A DNA stretch of 64,000 bases from Hymenolepis diminuta (taxonomy: Eukaryota; Platyhelminthes; Cestoda; Cyclophyllidea; Hymenolepididae), in contig CAADRB010000028.1 in the NCBI GenBank assembly GCA_900708905.1, positions 950,715 through 1,014,714 on the forward strand, written 5' to 3'. Under the pieces are notes generated by a model. That model made no database searches, was not told the DNA's origin, and worked only from the letters and a program-made list of their open reading frames with translations. The position numbers and the translations under genes are program-made. Positions 1 to 11,076 of the stretch are shown here, in pieces (the first letter of the stretch is position 1; every line of letters begins with the position of its first letter).

Positions 1-1
1 G

Positions 2-3000
2 ACACGATGGGTGCGTGGTATCCATGAAGCTCTCAAGCCACTAGAATCTCTTTCAGTTGAAGGTCTTGTACGCATATGGGCTCATGAAGCTCTGCGTCTC
101 TTCCAAGATCGTTTGATTGAAGACAGCGAACGTTTGTGGACGGATCAGAATATTGACGAAGTTGCAATTACTTACTTCCCACTTATCGACCGTGTTACTG
201 CACTTCAGCGTCCAATTCTCTTTAGCAATTGGCTCTCGAAGGACTACGTCGCTGTTGATCAAGAGGTTCTTCGTGAACATGTTAAAGCTCGTCTTAAGGT
301 CTTCTATGAAGAAGAACTTGATGTCCCTCTGGTTCTCTTTAACCAAGTGCTTGATCATGTCCTCAGGATTGACAGAGTTTTCAGACAAGCTCAGGGTCAT
401 CTTTTGTTGATTGGTATCAGTGGTGCTGGCAAGACTACCCTCTCAAGATTTGTCTCATGGATGAATGGTCTTTCTGTGTTTCAAGTAAAGGTACATAACA
501 AGTACACTGCAGAAGACTTTGATGATGACTTGAGAAATGTCCTTCGTCGAGCTGGTTGTAAAGGAGAGAAAATTACCTTCATTATGGACGAATCAAACGT
601 GATGGACTCAAGCTTTCTTGAAAGAATGAACACTCTGCTTGCAAACGGTGAAGTTCCTGGTTTATTTGAAGGTGATGAGTTTGCAGCTCTGATGACACAA
701 TGTAAAGAAGGTGCTGCGAGAGAGGGTCTGATGGTTGATTCACAAGAAGAACTCTACAAGTGGTTCACTAATCAAATCTGTCGAAATCTCCATGTGGTCT
801 TCACCATGAATCCATCTTCTGACGGTCTGAAGGACAAGGCAGCTACATCTCCTGCCCTGTTCAACAGATGTGTCCTAAATTGGTTTGGTGACTGGTCACT
901 TGAAGCCTACTTCCAGGTGGGCAAGGAATTCACTGAGAAGTTGGATCTTGAACGCCCAGACTACCAGACTCCGGAAATGGTTCCCTATGTTGCTGAAGGC
1001 TTATTGCCTGATGTACCAACCTACCGTGATATGGTTGTCAATGCCTTTGTCTTTGTTCACCAATCCCTTCAACGTGCTAATGAACGCCTACAGAAACGTG
1101 GTGGCCGAACAATGGCTATTACACCTCGTCACTTCCTTGATTTTATTAGCCACTACGTCAAACTGATCGGAGAAAAGAGATCTAATTTAGAAGAGCAACA
1201 AGTCCACTTGCATGTTGGTCTGCAGAAGATTAAGGAAACAGTGGAGCAAGTTGAAGTGATGCAGAAGTCCCTAACAAAGAAGAGCAAGGAGTTAGAAGAA
1301 ATGAATGATGCTGCTAACGCCAAGTTGAAGCAAATGGTTAAAGATCAACAAGAAGCTGAACAGAAGAAGACTACTAGCCAGAGCCTACAAGTCGAATTGG
1401 GGAAACAACGCGAATACATCAAAGAAAAGAGAGCTTTAGTCATGGAGGAGCTTAGTCAAGTTGAACCGGCTGTTAACGATGCCAAACAAGGTAATCATAC
1501 TCGCTTGATGATTCACTCATTTTTGAGATACATTTACGCTAATTCAAACGTAAACAATTGAGTGTATATGTTTTGATTTAATTTTTAGCCGTCGAGGGCA
1601 TCCGCAAAAAGGATATTCAGGAAATCAAGGCTATGCGTAATCCTCCACCTGCAGTTAAGATGGCTCTCGAAGCCATCTGTCTTCTGCTGGGTGAGAAATC
1701 AACTGACTGGCGACAGATTCTGACGGTCATTGTCAAGGATTCCTTTGTGCCGAGCATTCTCAACTTCGATACTGAAGATATTACGTCTGTTCTCCTTTTG
1801 TTTTGATTTTGTTTGTGTTTACACTGCTAGTTGGTTAATAACAATTACACTTTGATTTTTCAGTGATTCAATTCGTGAGACAATGAAGAAAAAGTATATT
1901 GAGAATCCTGAATTCAACTACGAGAAGGTTAATCGTGCCTCTACTGCTTGTGGACCGATGGTTAAATGGGCTATTGCTCAGGTGAGCTGAATCAATTCTG
2001 AGTTTCCTCTATCAACTTAATATCTAGCACTTTACTTCTTTCTCATAGATTGGCTACGCAGATATTCTAAAGAAAGTTGAGCCTCTTCGCGATGAACTCA
2101 AAGCTCTTGAGGAGGCAGCTAAAGCTAACGAGAAGAAGGCTGAAGATGTTGAAGCCACAATTGCAGCTCTTGAGAAATCCATCGCTAAGTATAAGGATGA
2201 GTACGCTGTGTTGATTAGTCAAGCACAGTCTATCAAGGCTGATTTGGCCTCTGTCGAAGCAAAGGTTTGTATTTGAGATTCCTACTTCTGCCAACTTACT
2301 ATCATTGGTATACATTCAAACGTTTTCTCTCCTTAGGTTGAACGGTCGGTTGCGTTGATTGAATCCCTAAGCAGTGAACGAACACGTTGGGAGGCTGGTT
2401 CAGAAACGTTCCGATCCCAAATGGCCACTATTATCGGAGATTGTCTCCTCTCTTCTGCTTTCATGGCCTACGCTGGCTACTTTGACCAGAGCTTGCGCCT
2501 CAGTCTTGTCTCCTCATGGGCACTTCATTTGAAGAATGCTGGAATTCAATTCAGACCTGATTTAGCCCGTGTCGAGTACCTCTCTACACCAGATGAACGA
2601 CTGCGTTGGCAAGCCAGTGCTCTACCGAATGATGAACTTAGTGTTGAGAACGCAATCATTCTTCATAGGTTCAATCGCTATCCTCTTATTATCGATCCTA
2701 GTGGACAGGCTATTGAGTTCATTATGGAGGAATTCAAGGCTCGAAAGATTGCCAAGACATCCTTCTTAGACGAATCCTTTAGAAAGACTCTCGAGTCCTC
2801 TCTGCGTTTCGGCACGCCACTCCTTGTACAAGATGTCGAATCCTACGATCCTATTCTCAACCCTGTACTCAATCGCGAAGTCAGACGTACAGGAGGCCGC
2901 ACGCTTATCACCCTTGGTGACCAGGATATTGATCTTTCGCCTACCTTCACCATATTCCTGTCTACTCGTGATCCTTCAGTTGAATTTGCCCCTGATATCT

Positions 3001-6000
3001 GTTCGAGAGTCACTTTTGTTAATTTCACTGTCACTCATAGCAGTCTACAGAGCCAATGTCTGAATGCAGTTCTCAAAGCTGAGAGACCTGATGTGGATAG
3101 CAAGAGATCTGACTTGCTCAAGATGCAGGGTGAATTCCAACTTAGACTGCGTCATTTGGAGAACGATTTATTACAGGCTCTCAATGCTGCTGAGGCAAGT
3201 TTTATCACAATTAACAATCAGTAAGATGCTCTGTTAAAATGTTAAATTTAATTAGAGGTTACCATTGCTTATAGGGTAATTTACTCGATGATGACAAGAT
3301 CATAACCAACTTGGAGACACTGAAGAAGGAAGCTGGTGAAGTTGCTAAGAAGGTTGAAGAAACTGACGCTATCATGACGGAAGTTGACAACGTCTCGCAA
3401 CAGTACGTACCTCTGTCTCAAGCCTGCTCAGGCATTTACTTCACACTCGATGCACTCAATCAAGTCTACTTCCTCTACCAATACTCTCTACAATTCCTTC
3501 TCTCAATCTTCAACTATGTTCTCACTCAGAATGATAATCTTAAAGGAGTCAGTGATAGCAAAACTCGTTTGGATATCATCACCAAAGATCTCTTCCAAGT
3601 TACTTACAATCGTGTTGCTCGTGGTATGCTCCATAGCGATCAGATTACTTTTGCTGTCCTTCTTGCTCGTATCTTCCTTAAGGGTAAAGCTGCCGCTGGT
3701 GTGACCTATGAATCCGAGTTCTCTGTCTTCCTTCATGGACAAGATGGTGCAAGTCTGCTAAACACCAAGAACTTACCTGACATCAAAGGTCTTAGTATTG
3801 AACAGAGGGCCAGTATTAGCAGGTTACAGAGTCAGTTACCGGCTTTCAAGAACATCGTATCAGCTATTGCTAATGATTCGAAGTTCCATGAATGGCTTGA
3901 AGCGGTTTCTCCAGAAACTGAAGTCCCAACTCTTTGGGAGTTGCCCTCTGCTCAGGCTACACCTATTGGAACTGCTGTTTACAGTCTCCTATTTATTCAA
4001 GCACTCAGACCAGACCGTCTCCTGGCTTGTGCTCACATTTTAGTTGGAGCTGTTTTCGGTCAAACGTTCATGGACATTGCTCGCGTTAATCTTGATTTGG
4101 GATTAATTGTTGAACAAGAAATCAAGGCTAATATTCCTGTTCTTCTCTGTGCCACTCCAGTAAGTTTTTAGTTACCTTTCAATTCTTTTTCTTTTGTTGT
4201 ATGATGGTTTTTGGACTGAATTTTGTCTTTTTAGGGCTTTGATCCAAGTGGTCGTGTAGAGGATCTAGCAAGTGATTTGAAGAAGACCCTAACCGGCATC
4301 GCCATTGGTTCAGCTGAAGGCTTCTCACAGGCTGAAAAGGCTATCAACACTGCTGCTAAACAGGGCAAATGGGTTATGCTCAAGAATGTTCATCTCGCTC
4401 CATCTTGGCTCGTTCAATTAGAAAAAAAGTTGCACTCCTTCCAAGCACATCCCAACTTCCGTCTCTTTCTCACTATGGAAATCAATCCGAAGTTGCCTGT
4501 TAATCTCCTCCGTTCTGGACGAGTGTTTGTCTTCGAACCACCACCGGGTATCAAGGCCAGCCTTCTGCGTACTTTCGCGAATATTTCAACATCTAGAATG
4601 TCTCGTGCTCCAGCTGAGAGATCTCGTTTGTATTTCCTGCTAGCTTGGTTCAATGCTGTTGTTCAAGAACGTCTTCGATATGTGCCTTTGGGATGGACCA
4701 AACGTTACGAGTTCAATGAATCCGATCTCAAGTCAGCATGTGACACAATCGATACTTGGGTGGACAATACTAGCAAAGGGCGCTCCAATTTGCCTCCTGA
4801 ACAAATCCCCTGGACAGCTATTCGTCAGCTCATGTCTCAGTGTATCTACGGTGGTCGTATTGATAATGATTTCGACCAGACCCTGCTCAATACTTTCCTA
4901 TCACGTCTATTCACTGGCAATAGTTTTGATCACGACTTTGTCCTGGTCAAGGATGCTGACGGTCAGGCTGGAAAGAATATCCTCATTCCAGAGGGAATTT
5001 CTCGTGAAGAATTGATCGCTTGGACCAAAAAGTTGCCCTCAAATCAAACCCCTTCTTGGCTCGGATTGCCTAACAATGCTGAGAAGGTACTACTAACCAA
5101 CATGGGTAAGCTATTAATATCGATTTTATGTTTATTGTCCAAATAGTAATTTTTTAGTTTGAATGTTAACCACTTTACGGTTATTTATTTACACAAAACA
5201 ACCTGTAGCTCGAAACTTCCAGGCGCATCTGCTTCGATTTATCACAGTTGAAGCTGAAGACGCCAATGAGAAAGGTACTTTTCTTTTGCGGGGGTCTTGA
5301 ATTTGCTGTGTTCCCACTTCATTTTTCGTTTTATTTCTACCGTCCTTCTTGTTTAACCTCTTAATAGGCTCTAAAACGTCATGAACACCTCTAATTAACC
5401 GTCTTTTGTGTGTGCTGTTTTCGGTTCTCTGTTTTTCTCATAGTCTCGGATGACGGTGATAAAAAGCATACTCGTTCAGGCGACTAATAAGATATCATTA
5501 TTTTTCATTTTAAGTTTCCCTAACACGGAGATTCCTTCCCCTTTTACTTATGTGGGTAACGCCATTTCTTTTTAGGCCAAGAGGTGATTGGAAACCTACT
5601 CAAGATGCAACAAGCCGTTAGCACAGATGATGTGCTTTCAGGATCTGAAATGGCTGCTACGACACTCGTCAAGAGAGCTTCTGTGGAGGAAGGAGACACC
5701 AGACCAACATGGATGCGTCAATTGCAAGCCAGTGCAGACACTTGGAAGTCGCTATTGCCAGAACGTCTTAGACCACTGGAAAGAACCACGGAGAATATTG
5801 CTGATCCACTCTTCAGATGCTTTGATCGGGAGATCAATGCTGGTACTACACTTTTGCATACGGTTAGAGACGATCTAACAAATGTGATCAAGGTATGTAA
5901 CTTTCTCAGAAACCCTATTTGGGATCTCATTTGATCAAATGAATGTTTATCATTTTATTTCTTTATTGTAGGTTTGTTCTGGAACCATAAAGCCAATCAA

Positions 6001-6706
6001 CTACCATCGTGAATTGATGTCGGACTTGGCCAAGGGTTTGATCCCGGCGTCATGGCGTCGTTACTATACCGTGCCATCGAATCTCACTGTAATTCAATGG
6101 ATCAATGACTTTGCCTCACGAATTCGTCAGTTGATAGAGATAAGCGAAGCTGCAGCCTCATCAGATCCCGGCAGCTTGCGTGGTCTACGTATCTGGTTGG
6201 GAGGTCTGTTCATGCCAGAAGCCTACATCACAGCGACGCGTCAAGCAGTTGCTCAAACTCATGGTTGGGCTCTGGAAGAACTATTCCTCAATATGGAATT
6301 GGTCATCGGTTCACAGAAAGATAAGCCACTGCCGTTGCCTGCAGATGACTGCGCTTTCGTGGTCAGTGGTCTTCGTTTAATGGGTGCTGAACCCGCTGAT
6401 GCTAAGACCATTCAGTTGTCCAAGACCATCTTCTATGAAATGCCTTTCACTATTCTTAAATGGATTCGGTAAGCTTTCTATTTCACTAATTTTAGTTATG
6501 GATGTATATTTAATATTGGCTTTTGCGTTTCTTTCAGAGTTGTGAAAGAGGAACAAGATGAATTGATTCCAGGAGCAGTTAAGCTACCCGTCTATTTGAA
6601 TGCCGCACGCTCTGCTCTTCTCTTCACTGTGGATCTGCAGACTAAGGAACAGGGAAGCGAGTTTTACAAACGTGGTGTTGCTATACTCTCATCGCCTCTT
6701 GGCTAA
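2..6706 (+). CDS. DYNC1H1: Cytoplasmic dynein 1 heavy chain, C-terminal part (5'-truncated by window)
   Basis: Motor subunit of the minus-end-directed microtubule motor for retrograde transport. Exons: 2-1490, 1589-1784, 1864-1981, 2049-2264, 2337-3194, 3275-4159, 4235-5105, 5209-5274 (possibly optional), 5576-5892, 5972-6468, 6538-6706. Together they encode about 1,893 residues, and every junction keeps frame. Visible in order: AAA4 Walker A GISGAGKT (about 413-436) and Walker B IMDE (about 590-600); stalk coiled coil CC1 (about 1170-1590); microtubule-binding domain ([13 protein letters not shown] to [11 protein letters not shown], exons 1-3); CC2 (exon 4 into 5); AAA5 and AAA6; and the C-terminal domain ending SFYKRG-type ([15 protein letters not shown], stop TAA 6704-6706). 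Similarity to the vertebrate cytoplasmic dynein-1 chain as I know it is near-collinear throughout, which excludes axonemal or IFT dynein. Introns are 67-103 nt except around the optional exon. The intron at 3195 uses a GC donor. Confidence 0.97.
5209..5274 (+). other. Possible 66-nt phase-symmetric cassette exon in dynein heavy chain
   Basis: A 22-codon open segment lies between an acceptor (cctgtag, AG at 5207-5208) and a donor (AAAG|gtactt, GT at 5275). Both borders are phase 1, so including or skipping it keeps frame. If it is skipped, exon 7 (ending LLTNM plus G) joins exon 9 as [17 protein letters not shown]. That lines up without a gap with the vertebrate sequence LLTTQGVDMISKMLKMQ. If included, it inserts [21 protein letters not shown] plus neighbouring junction residues. 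The pyrimidine tract before the acceptor is weak. It could be an alternative exon or not an exon at all. Confidence 0.45.
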
Positions 6707-7040
6707 GGAAGTCAATAATTCGAACCCGAATCGCCTCCTCTTTTGAGTTTTAATCATGCAACTCATTTTCCTCATCGTGAATTTTACCTTCGCGTTCGCC
6801 TGTCTTGTCCATGCCTTTCCCGTCCTTCCCATTCAGCCTTCGTACCTCGGTGTTTGTGCCTCCTTTCGTTCCTTCCCTTATCCCTTAGTCCTTTGAGTTA
6901 ATTTTGAAACTGGCAGAATATTGGTTTCCCTTGCCTTTTTCTCTCCTTATTCTCCGTGCACTCTCATTGCCACAGCATATACACAGGCATTTTTAATCTT
7001 TTCCTCTTTCGAACAAAATAAACTATTTATGAAACTTGCT
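6707..7040 (+). terminator. Dynein heavy chain 3' UTR with poly(A) signal
   Basis: The stretch after the dynein stop is pyrimidine-rich and has no reading frame. A canonical AATAAA lies at 7017-7022, so cleavage is expected at about 7035-7045. A SINE-like element begins only about 25 bases beyond that, at about 7065. Confidence 0.7.
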
Positions 7041-7064
7041 GTGTAAGCGGGGTCTTAGGAATGG

Positions 7065-7260
7065 TAGGTGGCGCAATGGGTAACGTGCATATCTGACACG
7101 TTAGAGGTCACGAGATTAATTCTCATCCCTGCACATGCATTAATGTGGCTGGCCAACCCCACTGGTCGCGTTTATCCAGCAGGAGATGTCATGGAATGGA
7201 AGTTTCTCACGGTATCCCTCTTCCCAAGTCAATTATCGTGAACACTTCTCCTAATGGCTC
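7065..7260 (+). repeat. tRNA-derived SINE-like copy 1
   Basis: It begins GGTGGCGCAATGGGTAACG, which matches a pol III A box (TGGCNNARTGG type). About 35 bases on, GGTCACGAGATTAATTC occupies the B-box position in degenerate form. The body (ccaaccccactggt, then cttcccaagtcaat) recurs in other copies in this window, for example at 53835-54035 (+) and 28090-28296 (-). No long terminal A tract is visible. Confidence 0.75.
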
Positions 7261-7338
7261 TGGGAATTCAGGCTAAATTTATCCGATTAAGAAACTCATT
7301 CGGCTAATGTAGCCAGTGATCATTAAATCGGAAGATTT

Positions 7339-7376
7339 TGTGGTCTCTGACATACCAGACATGCAGACCACAAAGC
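7339..7376 (-). repeat. Truncated SINE-like head forming a short inverted repeat
   Basis: The arms tttgtggtct and agaccacaaa face each other across about 18 bases. On the minus strand the interval reads like the tRNA-like head of the same SINE-like family (gcatgtctggtatgtcagag). It is probably a fragment rather than an independent hairpin. Confidence 0.4.
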
Positions 7377-8925
7377 CTTGATTAAGGCGGAAAGGTGGAT
7401 ATTATAGCTTACCACGATCGGCATAAAACTAAGAATATTTGATTTATTAGGCTGTAACGATAAGGTTTGGAATTATTTCTGAATGTTTTGTGTCTAGCTT
7501 TGACTGATTTGTAATTGCTGATAGTGTATGGATGCATAAAATCAAGTGGTGCATTCCTATTGGTCAGTGAGGTTAGGAGAAATATTGTGATGTTATTCCA
7601 ATTAGCTTAGGAACAGTGTCACGGGGTTTTAACTTGACATTCGACTAAAAATGAATTATTTTAGAGTATGCCTTCGTAGAGGGGGGAATTACTGGCCCAT
7701 AAGATAAATAAAGTATTATATTAAAACTGCCATAGCCATTAACAGAAATGTTCATATCGCTTAACTCTTATGGAGGGGAGATATCCTGGAGCCGATCTAA
7801 TAAGAAACTCAGATTCTCTCTTGTTGACTAGAACTAGCCAAGGCTGTATTAACTCAATAACATTATGGAAGAAACAATAGTAGTAAGGGAAAGTGAAATT
7901 TACACGATGGGAACAGAAAAAGTGAGCTTTTTAAAATTTAAGTTCGTTACAAACGCTTCATGTATTCTGCTCTTCCTAGAGATTCGTAGCGGATCAAATG
8001 TGCCTCTAATAGAAAATAAATTGAGTAGTTAATTGAGACAACTTCAAGTGATTGATGTGAAGAAATAAAGATAAGATCAAATAAAGCAAGAGTTGTTAGA
8101 CTCGCTATTTTTAGGTAATATTTGCATCAGTACTAATTGAAATTATGCTCATTTGATAAATAGCCCTTCTTTTCATCGCGTGTTGAGTGATGCCATAACA
8201 AGTGAAGTAAGTTTAAAATTGCCAAATCTTGTGGAATGCTATCAATTCTAAAAAGTTATCAACCGTGCCAATATTTTGTTTGTACATACTATTATTACCC
8301 ACAGTAAAACAAAAAAATTTACAATCTGTTTAATTGTGGGAAGCAACTAACAACGAAGAACAGCAAACTCAAACAGTGGTAAAGGTAAAGGGGTCAGAAA
8401 GATACAGAGAGCAACGTCAAGGCGTCAAAGATTCATACTCCATTTGATTTTTGAACTGTGATTGTACAGCATTTACTAAATAATCAATCCACGTTTCAAA
8501 TTCAAATTTTACGATTTGTCCTTTGGATTGTGTCTACGATGTTCAATGCTTAATGACCGGTATTATTTCATCAAGAAGGCTCGGTTTTGTTGCCTCAATT
8601 TGCCTATTTTTCTTCCAATAGTTGAGAAGAAAAATACTCTTATATATACCTCTAATATCTCTCAAATTATTCCTCTATGCGTAAATCAGAAGGACAATTG
8701 GAGAAAAATTAGATCATAAACTTTGCAGTACCTGTGCACGCTGACTCAGGCATAAACAGTCTCTCAATGTTTCGCGCGCCGATTGGCTCATATCTTTACT
8801 ACCAGTCACTTTATAAAGAACGCAAAGTTGGTCAACTACTTTACCGTACATCAATTTCTTAATAATCCAGGTTGCCCTCTCTCAGTACTGACGCCTTTCT
8901 CTTTCCTCCCAATTCCTCTGTAGAC

Positions 8926-9088
8926 TGTAGGGGTGCGATACGGCATTTTCAAGGCGATCCTACTTCTTCATCCTGCACCTCTTATTCATTTTCATTTTTC
9001 TAATACATACTTGTCCGACCCAACACTTGATCTTCTTACTCAGGAAAGTTAGCAGTTTCCCATTGGTATTGGAATGATCATTAGTTCA
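8926..9088 (+). repeat. Direct repeat A, copy 1
   Basis: It runs from TGTAGGGGTGCGATACGG to GATCATTAGTTC. Most of its bases recur in the same order at 10018-10194, about 1.09 kb downstream. Shared blocks include ccgacccaacacttga, tcttactcag and attggtattggaa. Copy 1 lacks about 14 bases present in copy 2. It has no reading frame. Confidence 0.85.
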
Positions 9089-10017
9089 AAAGGAGTTGTG
9101 CCTATTAATCATACTACTTTTTAATGACAAAACAAAAGAATTTAATGAAATAACGGGACTTAGACTTTTGAAAGAAAATAAGAACTTCCCTCTAACTTCT
9201 TCCTCTTTTTATATTTTTAATTTCTTGTGTCTTAATCAAAATCTTGAATTTGTGAAGCTTTCGCTCATTTAAAACAGAGACGAACTCTGGACTGTCCTGT
9301 CTCAAAATCATCTTTATAAATACCCCAGATGGTTTTCATAAATTTTTTATTTATTAAATAGGTAGATTTATGCAACTAGTAAGCGAAAATTTTAGTATAA
9401 ACTGAATAAATGTAGATTGTGTTTTCTGATAACGGAGTGGGAATAAAGGAAAAGTTTGGCTTAGATTTATTTCAGTCAACTATATTACCTGAAAGGTTCA
9501 CAAAAATAGTTGGAATGTCAATTTCTGACATTTGGATGGTTATTAGATGCTCGCCGCATAATAACACGATGCATATTGCTCCGCCCACGATAAAATACCT
9601 AACTAATGTCCATCACACAATTAATATTGTTCACAAATAAAAGTAAGTTATCGTTTGCTGAATTGTATCTTGGGGTTTTGGAATTTACTTTGGAGTTCAT
9701 TTACCAAGCAAAATTTCCGTTTCAGCCGACAAAACAACACCCACTTTGTGCAAACGCTTAGAACGTAAGTAGAAACGTTGGACAAATCAAGTCAGTGTCG
9801 TTTCCAATGTTTTTTCTATGGAACCATGATTTTTGAAAGAAATTATTTAGTTAATTTTTGTTTTAAGATACATTTTGGACAAGATGATATAGAAATTTTG
9901 GTAAAACTTTTGCGAGAGACAAAACATGATAAGTTTGGGCATTCTGACCTGAAAATTAAAGATTTTTCATGAGCTCGAGGTATGATCGGCGCATATACAA
10001 ATACTTCATGGTATGAG

Positions 10018-10194
10018 ACCGTAGGGGCGCGATACGGTATTTCCAAGGCGATCCTAATTCCCCTTCCTACCCCTTCATCCTGCACCTCTCATTCACTTTC
10101 AGTTGTCTAACACATACCTTTCCGACCCAACACTTGACCTTCTTACTCAGAAAAGTTTGCAGTTCCCTATTGGTATTGGAAAGATCATTAGTTC
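10018..10194 (+). repeat. Direct repeat A, copy 2
   Basis: Second copy of the repeat at 8926-9088, same orientation, from CCGTAGGGGCGCGATACGG to GATCATTAGTTC. An extra segment near 10057-10072 (attccccttcctac) is absent from copy 1. This is either a segmental duplication or two insertions of one dispersed element. No target-site duplication or terminal repeat was recognised. Confidence 0.85.
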
Positions 10195-10987
10195 TATGAG
10201 GGAATTTAAGACTTAATTTGATTAGTCCCTTAAATCTGGTTTACCTGGGCTTAGAGAAACTTAAAACATGGCATCTCATAGAAGATTTTAAAAATTTGAA
10301 CTGAAGCCAATTCTTATTGAAGAATGTTGATCAACAACTTTCACACATTTTTATGACTTTAAATCAAATGCAAATCGCCACATTCTCCATTGGGTATCAT
10401 TTGGTGAGGGTTATACTTTAATGAGACTCAACAGAAGATATGACATGCTACAGACAGAGAAGAGCTGAATGAAAAATCTGACCGAGTTAACCCGTAAGGG
10501 ACAAGAGGACCAATGTCTATGTGATACAAACGGGAAATGTCCGAGTCGGGCCAGACAACATATTGCAATTTGGAATATATAGAATCAGTAGAAAATTAAA
10601 ATAGTTAAAAAACAGTTGGTATCCATCAAAGAAGGCAGGAGTAAATACAATGTAATTAATGGGATGAAAATAATGATATCATACAACGAATGTTTTATTC
10701 TCCACACGACTTTTGATTGACGTGCCGATAAACGCACAACGATAAGACCCTGTGGTTCCATGGTGGTTCCGACAATTGTCAAGCTGCTTAAAAACAAACT
10801 CAGATGCCCTAAATTCACTTAATCCCTAACACCTCATCAAAATTTAAACAGAAACTATTTATAAATCCATCAGCTCAACTACTGCAGCCAGGTCCTGCAG
10901 TAGACTCCTCCTATCAGTTTCTATCACCTGCACCACGCAACGCTTCTGGCTATTAAGCCCCTGCAGTGAATCCAACACAGGTATGCC

Positions 10988-11076
10988 TTTTGCTAAACCT
11001 TAATAATCCTCTTAAGAAGTCTAGATAACCTCTAACAGAGTCCTCTAGTATAAGTTTGTCCCCAAGATTGGCTAGG
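10988..11076 (+). repeat. Diverged dispersed repeat B, copy 1
   Basis: The segment containing gctaaaccttaataatcctc, then tcctctagtataa and cccaagattggctagg, resembles 21200-21305 (gactaaaccttactaatctt, then gtcttctagcataa and cccccaaaattagaaag). Similarity is patchy, so the borders are approximate. No coding sequence is seen. Confidence 0.5.
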
